Below the pieces are notes generated by a model. That model searched no databases, was not told the origin of the DNA, and worked only from the letters and a program-made list of their open reading frames with translations. DNA of 64,000 nucleotides from Candidatus Zhuqueibacterota bacterium (lineage in GTDB: Bacteria > Zhuqueibacterota > Zhuqueibacteria > Zhuqueibacterales > Zhuqueibacteraceae): NCBI GenBank assembly GCA_022616415.1, contig JAKEEU010000107.1:62001-126000 (forward strand). Reading direction: 5' to 3'. Shown piece by piece: positions 35,064 to 42,199 of this stretch. The translations under genes were made by a program, and so were the position numbers. Position 1 is the stretch's first letter. Each line of letters opens with the position of its first letter.

Positions 35064-35139
35064 TGTCATTCCGGAGGAATCTTGTTTAATTCCAGTACTG
35101 TGCTTGATCGTAACAAGATCCCGCCACGGCGGGATGACA
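35064..35139. repeat. TGTCATTCCGGAGGAATC element
   Basis: TGTCATTCCGGAGGAATCTTGTT at the left and AACAAGATCCCGCCACGGCGGGATGACA at the right form terminal and subterminal complements, like a small miniature element with TGTCAT/ATGACA ends. A relative is at 43859-43929 in the opposite orientation. The rest of 35002-35190 holds nothing visible. Confidence 0.75.
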
Positions 35140-35190
35140 GATTAGTAATCCGCCGATAACTGGGGCACTACTGATATTGAAAACACCTTC

Positions 35191-35219
35191 TTGCATCTAA
35201 AAAAATTTTTCTCTATATT
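35191..35219 (+). promoter_or_regulatory. Sigma70-like promoter ahead of a decayed gene
   Basis: TTGCAT (35191-35196), 17 nt, TATATT (35214-35219), 33 nt before the ATG at 35252. The promoter is intact although the gene it serves looks truncated. Confidence 0.55.
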
Positions 35220-35251
35220 AGCTGCATAAAAGCACTGTAGGTTCCGTATCC

Positions 35252-35410
35252 ATGATCGATTACTCACCATACATAAAAGGCCTTAAGCGGCGAGAGGCGG
35301 AAAGAAAAGCGACATTGGAAAAGCGCCGCCAGAAAGCCTTCGCCATCGCCAGGCAGATTGCCGATATGCTGCGGCAGGATTTTGGCGCAAAGTTGAAGAA
35401 CTTTAGATAA
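35252..35410 (+). pseudogene. Truncated nucleotidyltransferase-like N-terminus
   Basis: 52 codons, starting MIDYSPYIKGLKRREAERKA and ending LRQDFGAKLKNFR then TAA. It looks like the N-terminus of a minimal nucleotidyltransferase (MNT antitoxin-like) that would normally continue into a VYLFGS motif, which is absent. About 20 nt later another short open stretch (HEHLTRELETFRGFLGQAG, to a TAG near 35490) may be a second fragment, possibly of a HEPN-type or partner protein. Family recognition is tentative. Nothing else is visible in 35411-35616. Confidence 0.5.
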
Positions 35411-35616
35411 ATTGTCGACAGTTCACGAGCATCTGACCCGCGAATTGGAAACCTTCCGTGGATTTTTGGGGCAAGCCGGTACTTCAGCATAGCGGTGTGG
35501 GAAAAGTGAAATGATTACGATTGCGTGCTGGTGGGGAATATTTTGTTCTCAACCCTTGCTTTTTAGGCAAAAAATTTATAAGTTAGCACAGCATGTCAAA
35601 ATAGGAAAACCATATC

Positions 35617-35808
35617 ATGAAACTGTCCAAAGAAGACGCCGCCCGTTTGAAAGATATTGACATTATCGAGCAGACTCGTGCCGCTCGTCGCGATAGCATG
35701 AATTTGCTTGACGAGCAAGGATTGGCCGCACTTGCGCTTGCCGTTGCCAATATCCTCGATAAAATCATTAAAGAACCGGAGAGCATAATCAAGGAATATG
35801 CGAAGTGA
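35617..35808 (+). CDS. Small antitoxin-like protein
   Basis: 63 aa, helical and charged (MKLSKEDAARLKDIDIIEQT, then LAALALAVANILDKIIKEPE). Its TGA overlaps the GTG of the next reading frame by the GTGA arrangement typical of toxin-antitoxin operons. The partner is a PIN-domain remnant, so this is probably an orphaned antitoxin. A weak AGGA lies upstream of the ATG. Confidence 0.55.
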   Translation: MKLSKEDAARLKDIDIIEQTRAARRDSMNLLDEQGLAALALAVANILDKIIKEPESIIKEYAK

Positions 35809-35957
35809 AGGCCTATTTGGACACTTCGGTCGTAAACGTTCTTTTGTTCAGCGACTATTTTGTAACCTACGATCATCATTTCGATCCCCTAAAAGATCGT
35901 TTCCGCATTGTTACTCCTGCCGAGCTGTTGAAAGAGTTGGAAGCTTCCCAACCCTAG
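35805..35957 (+). pseudogene. PIN-domain toxin with large internal deletion
   Basis: 50 codons from GTG. The N-terminus (VKAYLDTSVVNVLLFSD) is the start of a PIN domain with its first acidic residue. The C-terminus (DYFVTYDHHFDPLKDRFRIV, then TPAELLKELE) is the end of one. The middle of about 80-100 residues with the other acidic catalytic positions is missing, yet the two ends are joined in frame. The protein cannot form the active site. The deletion size is estimated from usual PIN lengths. Confidence 0.75.
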
Positions 35958-36005
35958 TTCTTCCTTGCAAGATTTTTCTGATTTGCCCGAATAAAATTTC
36001 TATCC

Positions 36006-36575
36006 ATGAACCCATTTTCAATCATCCACAAATACTACGATCCCTCCAGCGAGCTGTACCGGATTTTGCTGACGCACAGCGTTTTGGTGACGAAAAAGGC
36101 GCTGGACATTGCGGTGGATTTTCAAGCGCGAAATCCGCTGGCTGAAACCGATTTGGTGTTTATTTACGAGGCGGCGATGCTGCACGACATCGGCATTTAC
36201 CGTTGCGACGCGCCGGAAATTCTTTGCACCGGCAGCGAGCCTTATATCTGCCACGGCGTGGTTGGCCGCGAAATTTTGGAGAGTGAAGGCTTGCCCCGGC
36301 ACGCGCTGGTTTGCGAGCGCCACACCGGCGCCGGCATTTCCCGTGAAGACGTAATCCGGCAGGCGCTGCCCTTGCCCGTGCGCGACTACCTCCCCGAAAG
36401 CCTCGAAGAGAAAATCATCTGCCTCGCCGATAAATTTTATTCCAAAACTCCCCACAAGCTTTTCCGCGAAAAGAAGCTGCTCAAGATTCACCAGAAGCTC
36501 GGAAAATTCGGGACGGAAGCGACGGCGCGTTTTGAAGAATGGTGCCGCCTGTTTTTGCCAGCATCGAAGCTTTGA
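36006..36575 (+). CDS. HD-domain phosphohydrolase
   Basis: 189 aa. HD-superfamily metal site: H24 (LLTHSVLV), HD in AAMLHDIGIYR, a later H in HGVVGREIL, H in CERHTGAG, and D in CLADKFYSK. HDIG-type proteins hydrolyse phosphate esters or nucleotides. Cytoplasmic, no extra domain, substrate unknown. It is convergent with the moeZ-like gene, and a GTARC palindrome lies between them. Confidence 0.83.
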   Translation: MNPFSIIHKYYDPSSELYRILLTHSVLVTKKALDIAVDFQARNPLAETDLVFIYEAAMLHDIGIYRCDAPEILCTGSEPYICHGVVGREILESEGLPRHALVCERHTGAGISREDVIRQALPLPVRDYLPESLEEKIICLADKFYSKTPHKLFREKKLLKIHQKLGKFGTEATARFEEWCRLFLPASKL

Positions 36576-36608
36576 AATTTCAAACCAAATCAAATGTCAT
36601 TGGTTTCC

Positions 36609-36629
36609 CAGACCGGCGGTCTGAGTTAC
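36609..36629. repeat. GTARC-edged palindrome at a stop codon
   Basis: CAGACC-GGC-GGTCTG, then A and GTTAC. One base separates it from the TAA of the minus-strand moeZ-like gene (36631-36633). Confidence 0.85.
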
Positions 36630-36630
36630 A

Positions 36631-37791
36631 TTAATACTTCGGCACACTCGGATCCACCTCATCCGCCCACGCGTGAATGCCGCCGGCTAAATTTTTTGCC
36701 GAAGTATAACCGGCTTTGTGTAAAAGCTCCACCGCCTGCGCGCTGCGCTTGCCAGTGCGGCAATAAGCGACAATCTGGCTCGAACCGTCGATTTCCGTCA
36801 ACCGCTCCGGCAGTTGCTTGAGCGGAATCAGCGTGGCGCCGGGGATGTAGCAAATTTGATATTCCTCCGGCTCGCGCACGTCCAACAAAAAGAGATGATC
36901 GCGATTGAGTTTCTTGGCCAGCTCTTTTGCCGAAATATCGAAATTGTTGGCCGCTTTTTCAGCATCTTCCACCACCGGAATGCCGCAGAACTGCTCGTAG
37001 TCGATCAGCTCGTGGATCGTGCGGTGCGCGCCGCAAATGGGGCAATTCGGATCCTTGCGCAATTTCATTTCACGAAAGCGCATGCCGAGCGCGTCGAACA
37101 GCAGCAGCCTGCCGATTAGCAGCTCGCCCTTGCCGAGAATGATTTTGATCGCCTCGTTCGCTTGAATGCAGCCGACGATGCCAGGCAGCACGCCCAAAAC
37201 GCCGCCTTCGGCGCAGCTTGGAACGAGGCCGGGCGGCGGCGGTTCCGGATAGAGGCAGCGATAGCACGGTCCTTTTTCCGCCCAAAACACACTGGCTTGG
37301 CCTTCGAAGCGAAAGATGCTGCCGTACACATTCGGCTTGCCGAGCAGCACGCTCACGTCGTTGACGAGATAGCGCGTCGGAAAATTGTCGGTGCCGTCGA
37401 TGATGAGGTCGTAGTCGCGGGCAATCTCAAACGCATTCTCAGAAGAGAAGCGCGTTTCGTAGGTGTCAACCTGCACGTTTGGGTTGATGCCGAGTATATA
37501 ATCTTTTGCGCTCTCCAATTTTGACCGGCCGACGTTGCGCGTCGAATGAATAACCTGGCGCTGAAGATTCGATGAGTCCACCACGTCAAAATCCACCAAG
37601 CCGAGCCGGCCCACGCCGGCGGCGGCGAGATACATGGCGAGGGGCGATCCCAACCCGCCGGTGCCGATGAGCAACACGCTCGCGGTCTTCAATTTTTTCT
37701 GGCCTTCCATACCGACTTCCGGCAGAATCAAGTGCCGACTGTAGCGCGCGATTTCTTCGTTGCTAAGAACGAGGTCTTGCCGATTTTTCAT
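36631..37791 (-). CDS. moeZ: MoeZ-like sulfur-carrier adenylyltransferase/sulfurtransferase
   Basis: 386 aa. An N-terminal E1-like (ThiF/MoeB) domain (about 10-245) has the nucleotide loop LLIGTGGLGSP, DFDVVDSSNLQRQ, DGTDNFPTRYLVND and Zn-type CysXXCys pairs (CYRC, CPIC). A C-terminal rhodanese domain (about 285-386) has active-site Cys in VAYCRTGKRSAQ. Such proteins adenylate the C-terminal Gly-Gly of MoaD/ThiS/CysO carriers and transfer sulfur to make the thiocarboxylate. It lies directly after the carrier gene. ATG 37791 is used. A TTG at 37800 would overlap the carrier stop by TTGA and is also credible. It is the last gene of the sulfur-transfer operon. Confidence 0.9.
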   Translation of the reverse strand: MKNRQDLVLSNEEIARYSRHLILPEVGMEGQKKLKTASVLLIGTGGLGSPLAMYLAAAGVGRLGLVDFDVVDSSNLQRQVIHSTRNVGRSKLESAKDYILGINPNVQVDTYETRFSSENAFEIARDYDLIIDGTDNFPTRYLVNDVSVLLGKPNVYGSIFRFEGQASVFWAEKGPCYRCLYPEPPPPGLVPSCAEGGVLGVLPGIVGCIQANEAIKIILGKGELLIGRLLLFDALGMRFREMKLRKDPNCPICGAHRTIHELIDYEQFCGIPVVEDAEKAANNFDISAKELAKKLNRDHLFLLDVREPEEYQICYIPGATLIPLKQLPERLTEIDGSSQIVAYCRTGKRSAQAVELLHKAGYTSAKNLAGGIHAWADEVDPSVPKY

Positions 37792-37796
37792 TTTCG

Positions 37797-38540
37797 TCAA
37801 ACGGTTTTTCGCCGTTCCTCCTTCCGAATAGGTGAAAATTTAAAAACGGGTATGCCTAAACGATTCAATTGATAATACAAAAAACAACCCACGCAAAATC
37901 TAGCCAACAAATTGAGGGTTGCCAGAGCCGAGACGAAACCGGCCAGTATCCAGCCAAGTATCTGTTGCTTAAGAACCAACAGTAAGACACTGCTGATCAC
38001 CAGAAAAATGCCTCCCACCCCTTGCGCAAACTCATGCGGCTCCGGATTATCTGGAACGACTTTAGGCTTGAGCCAACCCGCCGGTTTGAACAGTCGATGA
38101 TAGATCAATTTGAACAATCCGGCACTCGGCCAAAAGGTGCCCACTAACATAATGGTGGCAACAAATACAACCAACCCCGGCAGATTGAAGACAAAAGCTA
38201 GTGCCAGCAAAAGAATGATACTGGCCTGGTTGAAGCGTAGTGCGGTGTGATCCACCACTCGGGCCTCACTTCCTCCTGCAACGGCGGGCACGATGCTGAT
38301 CACATCGCTGTCTTTCACCGGCGTGGCTTCTTTTTTCAGGAAGCGCATATTGGCGTCGCCGAGAAAAATATTGACGAAGTTGCGCAACCGGCCTTTGTCG
38401 TCATAAAGATGGCGGCGTGCTTGCGGAAATTGCTCGGCGAAATTCACCAGCGCCTCGCCGATGGTGGCGCCGTTTATTTGCACTTCGCTCTGGCCGTTGG
38501 TGAAAGGCCGCAGGGCGGAGGGAATAAGAATTTTGGGCAT
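37797..38540 (-). CDS. CysO/ThiS/MoaD-like sulfur carrier fused to DUF4395 membrane domain
   Basis: 247 aa. Residues 1-90 are a ubiquitin-like sulfur carrier (MPKILIPSALRPFTNG ... NIFLGDANMRFL ... VISIVPAVAGG). Carriers of this family normally end at Gly-Gly. Here G89-G90 is followed without a stop by SEARVVDHTALRFNQ and a DUF4395-type membrane domain with about four hydrophobic helices (about 106-135, 173-190, 194-212, near 222) and a conserved-type CVGC pair (C216, C219). ATG 38540 has GGAG at about 9 nt. Upstream is a JAMM protease gene, downstream moeZ. Conjugation to sulfur requires a free C-terminal Gly-Gly, so the protein must be cut after G90 or be used unconventionally. The codons for G89-G90 (GGA GGA) also form a Shine-Dalgarno-like sequence before GTG codons 95-96. 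Confidence 0.85.
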   Translation of the reverse strand: MPKILIPSALRPFTNGQSEVQINGATIGEALVNFAEQFPQARRHLYDDKGRLRNFVNIFLGDANMRFLKKEATPVKDSDVISIVPAVAGGSEARVVDHTALRFNQASIILLLALAFVFNLPGLVVFVATIMLVGTFWPSAGLFKLIYHRLFKPAGWLKPKVVPDNPEPHEFAQGVGGIFLVISSVLLLVLKQQILGWILAGFVSALATLNLLARFCVGCFLYYQLNRLGIPVFKFSPIRKEERRKTV

Positions 38541-38593
38541 GGTGATTTGCTCCTTGACCTTAAAAATTTCAAATTTAAAATTGAAAATTGTCG

Positions 38594-39031
38594 TCAAGCC
38601 GACGAAGCCGTCTGCGGTACGATTTCTTCCGGCAAAAACCGGCTGCGATCATCCGCGAGTATCCAGGCGGTCGTCTCGCCGGCTTGGCCTTGATGCACGG
38701 CAACGATGACACACACCAGAGCCGGCCAGGCATTGTCCAAATCGAATTGCGACGGGCGCGCGGGATGATCCGGATGCGAGTGATAGAAGCCCACGATGTC
38801 CAAACCGGCTTCGCGCGCGTTACGGTCGGCTTGCATATAATCCTGCGGCGAAATCTGATAGCGATTTTGCGGCGAATCCGCGCGTTGATTCTGCGCGCGA
38901 CGCGTTTGCACCACGACGCGGCGATTCTCTTCGAGGCGGCCGAGCAGAAAGCCGCAGCACTCGTGCGGATATGTTGTTTCGCCGTGCTGGTGGATTTCCG
39001 CTAGGTGGTGATTTTCAAAAACAATCGACAT
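38594..39031 (-). CDS. mec: JAMM/MPN+ metalloprotease (Mec-like)
   Basis: 145 aa. The full JAMM zinc site is present: E24 (YPHECCGFLLG), H84-x-H86 (YHSHPDHP), S94 and D97 (ARPSQFD). In the M. tuberculosis CysO pathway Mec+ cleaves cysteine from CysO-Cys, and in Pseudomonas QbsD trims QbsE to expose Gly-Gly. Either activity fits here, since the adjacent carrier has its Gly-Gly buried in a fusion. ATG 39031 is used. The longer reading runs through the repeat at 39036-39117. The only SD-like sequence (AGGA) lies inside that repeat's edge. Between cysM and the carrier gene in the same operon. Confidence 0.88.
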   Translation of the reverse strand: MSIVFENHHLAEIHQHGETTYPHECCGFLLGRLEENRRVVVQTRRAQNQRADSPQNRYQISPQDYMQADRNAREAGLDIVGFYHSHPDHPARPSQFDLDNAWPALVCVIVAVHQGQAGETTAWILADDRSRFLPEEIVPQTASSA

Positions 39032-39035
39032 GAAT

Positions 39036-39117
39036 GTAGTCCTGCCCCCTTGTGGGGCACTTTGCATACATCGAAATTTTTACCTTGAAAGAGCGGCCCA
39101 CAAGGGGCCGAGACTAC
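39036..39117. repeat. GTAGTCC-edged inverted repeat inside the cysM-mec junction
   Basis: Ends GTAGTCCTGCCCCCTT (39036-39051) and AAGGGGCCGAGACTAC (39102-39117) pair. Inner GTGGGGC and GCGGCCCAC pair too. On the minus strand the element supplies the TAG stop of the cysM-like gene (39114-39116) and ends four bases before the mec ATG, so it fills the entire intergenic space. Longer relative at 19867-19987. Confidence 0.8.
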
Positions 39118-40100
39118 GAAATTCCCCAAAAACTATCTTCGAGATACCTATACCCTCCATCCGGAAAAATCGTTACAATCACCCCACTTTCAAGCTGGGC
39201 AGCAACTTGCCGGCTGGCTTCAAGAGCAGCGCCGGACGAGAGACCAATCAAAAACCCCTCGCGCCGTGCCAGTTCTCGCACCCAATGTTGCGCCGCTTCG
39301 GTGGCAATTTCCAGATTATCGTCGGCGAGCGCCGCGTCGTAAATTGCCGGCACCAATGCCGTTGGCAAATGTTTCAATCCCTCCAGGCCGTGAAACGGCG
39401 AATCCGGCTGAAAAGAGAACACTCGGATGGATGAATTGTATTCCAATAGCCGCCGGCTCGTGCCAACAAATGTGCCGGTGGTGCCGAGACCGGCGACGAA
39501 GTGGGTGATTCTTCCGCGTGTTTGCCGCCAAATTTCCGGCGCGGTGGCGTGATAATGCGCCTGCCAATTTTCCGCATTGCTGTACTGGTCGGCATAATAG
39601 TAGCGCTGCGGATTCTCGGCAAAGATGGTGCGCGCAATGCGAATGGCGCCATCCGAGCCTTCCTGCGCGCTGGTCCACACGACGTCGGCGCCATACGCGC
39701 GCAGCAGATTTTTTTGAAGCGGACTGACGTTTTCCGGCGCGGCGAGGCGCACGCGAATGCCGAGCGCCGCACCGAAAAGCGCGTAAGCCAGGCCGGTGTT
39801 GCCGGAAGTGGAGTCGAGCAAAATGCGCTCGCGCGACAATTCGCCCCGCCGCAGCGCCTTGCGAATGATGCGACTCGCGGCACGATCTTTCACGGAATGG
39901 CCGGGATTGGCCCACTCCGCTTTGGCAAAAATCTTGACGGTGCGTTTAGGCGAATAACGCGAGAGATCCAACATGGGCGTGTTGCCCACGAGCGCAAAAA
40001 CATTTTTTATCGGCGACGAAAACAACGATTTCGCTTTTCCCAACGGACGCCGCAGGAATGACGCGCGCCGAGGTGAGATGAGCTTTGTATGTTCAAGCAT
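39114..40100 (-). CDS. cysM: Cysteine synthase, CysM-like PLP enzyme
   Basis: 328 aa. A fold-type II PLP enzyme: Schiff-base lysine K71 in NPGHSVKDRAA, substrate loop STSGNTG (97-103), phosphate loop AGLGTTGTFVG, and C-terminal LSSGAALEA. Substrate preference (O-acetylserine or O-phosphoserine) cannot be read directly. The neighbours (JAMM protease, CysO-like carrier, MoeZ) match the CysO-dependent pathway, where CysM uses thiocarboxylated CysO as sulfur donor. ATG 40100 gives a 30-residue basic N-terminal extension before the usual start region, so the true start may be internal. First gene of the operon. Confidence 0.87.
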   Translation of the reverse strand: MLEHTKLISPRRASFLRRPLGKAKSLFSSPIKNVFALVGNTPMLDLSRYSPKRTVKIFAKAEWANPGHSVKDRAASRIIRKALRRGELSRERILLDSTSGNTGLAYALFGAALGIRVRLAAPENVSPLQKNLLRAYGADVVWTSAQEGSDGAIRIARTIFAENPQRYYYADQYSNAENWQAHYHATAPEIWRQTRGRITHFVAGLGTTGTFVGTSRRLLEYNSSIRVFSFQPDSPFHGLEGLKHLPTALVPAIYDAALADDNLEIATEAAQHWVRELARREGFLIGLSSGAALEASRQVAAQLESGVIVTIFPDGGYRYLEDSFWGIS

Positions 40101-40142
40101 AAAACTTGAGTGCAAAAAATTTAGCCGGCCGCAAGCGCAGCA

Positions 40143-40233
40143 TAAGGCCGATGCACGCCGCATGCTGTGAGAGGCTTGACAAAAGCTGCGGTTCTCAGTC
40201 GCGATGAAGAATCAACGGCGTGCATCGGCCTTA
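40143..40233. repeat. 18-bp perfect inverted repeat in cysM leader
   Basis: TAAGGCCGATGCACGCCG (40143-40160) and its exact complement (40216-40233) flank a 55-nt loop. It is immediately upstream of the cysM-like start in the predicted transcript. The 445-nt gap 40101-40545 otherwise contains only the promoter at 40474-40502. I could not match the leader to a riboswitch class. Confidence 0.8.
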
Positions 40234-40473
40234 CGGACCCAGCATTCAAAAAATGTCGATTTTAAAGAAGAGAAGTCGGAGATGCGGCAGTATGCGAGGA
40301 ACCTACACCTGAAGAGTCGTGACGATTTACAACGCCTAATATTCGACGAAGCTCAACAGGTGTAACCTCCCCGCTTGGTACAGACGCACCTGATACGGAG
40401 ATGCGAGACGGGGCGAGAGAGTAAATTGGTCATAGACATTTTATTTAAACTCGGACTTGTTTGGTCGTATATC

Positions 40474-40502
40474 AATATAAAGCATTCATCGCAAAAAGTC
40501 AA
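40474..40502 (-). promoter_or_regulatory. Sigma70-like promoter for the sulfur-transfer operon
   Basis: On the minus strand, TTGACT (40502-40497), 17 nt, TATATT (40479-40474). The start codon at 40100 is about 365 nt downstream, leaving a long leader with the perfect hairpin at 40143-40233. Confidence 0.6.
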
Positions 40503-40545
40503 GTGTTAATATTGCCGCTTGGAGAAACGAATTATCGGCATGGCG

Positions 40546-40992
40546 TTAGAACCTTACCCCCATTCCAAATACGACAAAGCTATCGAAATCGTTGTTGAAG
40601 TTCGTATATGCTGCCAAATAGGTAGTAATATGAAACGCTGTCCCTTCTATTCTCACACCCCAATAGTTATCATGGTTTGTTGTGCGTTGAAGTTCATTCC
40701 TCGTCTTCAAATAAGAGGCCTTAATCGTATATCCGACAAGTCCAAATAGACAATTGGTTTTCCCATGAAATGGCACGAAGCCCAGATTGAACGCCATCGC
40801 GTGATTACTCAAAGGCCACTCAATTATCACTCCGTTCTTCATAACGTTGTATGTTTCATAATTAACATGAAGGAGATTTACAATCGCAGAAGAAGGATTT
40901 TTTCCAATTGCTTGTTCGGCGTTATGATGGTGGGCGTGAATAATGCCATTCATTTCAATGTGAGACCCACTCCTGAGACTGAGACATGGCAC
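40546..40992 (-). CDS. AT-rich orphan ORF, possible barrel C-terminus
   Basis: At most 148 aa. The end (NNDFDSFVVFGMGVRF) looks like the last strand of an outer-membrane barrel, but no signal peptide is present and the N-terminus (MPCLSLRSGSHIEMNGII) is not convincing. An internal ATG at 40838 (MKNGVIIEW) is possible. It is more AT-rich than its neighbours. GGCGTTA motifs lie at both ends (40544-40549 region and 40918-40925). Probably a fragment or acquired orphan. Family unknown. Confidence 0.35.
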   Translation of the reverse strand: MPCLSLRSGSHIEMNGIIHAHHHNAEQAIGKNPSSAIVNLLHVNYETYNVMKNGVIIEWPLSNHAMAFNLGFVPFHGKTNCLFGLVGYTIKASYLKTRNELQRTTNHDNYWGVRIEGTAFHITTYLAAYTNFNNDFDSFVVFGMGVRF

Positions 40993-40995
40993 GGC

Positions 40996-42006
40996 TCACC
41001 GTAAATGCACGGCTTCACGGTTTATCGCCGAATCCAGCATGGCCATGATCAAGGCTTGATCTGCATAACACTGCTCGGCCGTGCTTGGAAAGGCTTTGCC
41101 TTCTCGCACGGCTTCATAAAAGGCGCGCCACTCGTTGCCGAAGCCGTTATCAAAATTGGGATAGCGGCGTGTTTCGGCAGCCGCAGAGATTCGGGGATTG
41201 AAATATTCCAATTCACCGAAGGTGATAGTGATGCTGCCATCGGTTCCGTAAATGCGCAAAAGCGCGGTGTGGGCCGGCGCTTTGGCGGTATACGTCGCGA
41301 AATACTGGCCGATGGCGCCGCCCGCAAACTCGAGGCTGGCAACGAGATTGTCTTCGGCGCGAATGAGGGGATGGACGTTTTTGGCGACGGCTTGGACGGT
41401 GCGAATCTCGCCGCCAAACGTGCGCAGCACGGCGGCGTGATGGACGCCAGCGTCGCTCACAAACCCGCCGCGATACGCCGGCTTTTGCCGCCAGGCCGTG
41501 GCGCCATAGCTGCGGGTGTGATCGATCTCGGCCGTGGCCTCGTAGACAATCAGAAAAATTTGGCCGATACCGCCGCTGCGAATGAGCGCGAGCGCATCGT
41601 TGAAATCGTCACGATAATAATAGTTCTCTCCCACCAGCAACACGGCGGAAGATCGCGCGGCAAAATCGCGCAGCGCCTTCGCTTCTTCCAAATTGTGCGC
41701 GAGCGGCTTTTCGCAAAGCACGTGTTTGCCGGCGGCCAGGCAATCGCGTGTAACTGCCGCGTTTTTGCCAATCGGCAAAGAAACCAGCACCGCGTCGATT
41801 TCCGGAGAATCGAGCAGGCGCCGATAATCCGTTTCGAATTTTGTCAAGCCGGCGATTTGCGCAAATTCACGCGCCTTCTCCGGCGTGTGGTTGCAAACCT
41901 TAACGATGCGAAATTTGTCCGTCAAATTGCGCAGCGCCGGCCAGTGCAGGTTTTTGGTCGCCAGCCCGCAGCCGATGACGCCGAGGCGAAGGGGATCGTT
42001 GTTCAT
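40996..42006 (-). CDS. Gfo/Idh/MocA-family oxidoreductase
   Basis: 336 aa. N-terminal Rossmann fold with GVIGCGLATKNLHWPAL (about 9-25) and the family EKP motif (CEKPLAHN, about 98-105). The C-terminal alpha/beta domain includes SYGATAWRQKPAYRGGFVSDAGVHHAAVL, holding the likely catalytic Asp/His. These enzymes oxidise or reduce sugars and inositols with NAD(P). The substrate is unknown. The cofactor half is clear. Confidence 0.88.
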   Translation of the reverse strand: MNNDPLRLGVIGCGLATKNLHWPALRNLTDKFRIVKVCNHTPEKAREFAQIAGLTKFETDYRRLLDSPEIDAVLVSLPIGKNAAVTRDCLAAGKHVLCEKPLAHNLEEAKALRDFAARSSAVLLVGENYYYRDDFNDALALIRSGGIGQIFLIVYEATAEIDHTRSYGATAWRQKPAYRGGFVSDAGVHHAAVLRTFGGEIRTVQAVAKNVHPLIRAEDNLVASLEFAGGAIGQYFATYTAKAPAHTALLRIYGTDGSITITFGELEYFNPRISAAAETRRYPNFDNGFGNEWRAFYEAVREGKAFPSTAEQCYADQALIMAMLDSAINREAVHLR

Positions 42007-42013
42007 AAAAATT

Positions 42014-42195
42014 AAGGAACCAAACTAGAAAAGGAGCCAAGGCGCCAATGTATATAAGGAGTTAAAAAATTAGCCGAAGAAGAGAGTCGAATTGACCAGG
42101 AGACAAAGGACACCATCGCGTAATTTTACGGGTAGCGTGTTTTGCGATGCTTTGCTTTTTTGGCTCCTTCGTCTTTTTGGCTGCTTGGCGCCTTT
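42014..42195. repeat. Inverted word repeat, GGAGCCAAGGCGCC
   Basis: The left arm (42014-42048) contains AAGGAACCAA and AAGGAGCCAAGGCGCCAA. The right arm (42159-42195) contains TTGGCTCCTT, TTTTTGGCTGC and TTGGCGCCTTT. It ends four bases before the stop of the leucyl aminopeptidase gene. Same architecture as the other word-repeat elements, different word. Confidence 0.65.
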
Positions 42196-42199
42196 GCTT

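Noticed and set aside
40101..40466. Known riboswitch in the cysM leader
   Set aside because: I looked for SAM, T-box and Moco-like conserved cores and found none. Only a hairpin is supportable.
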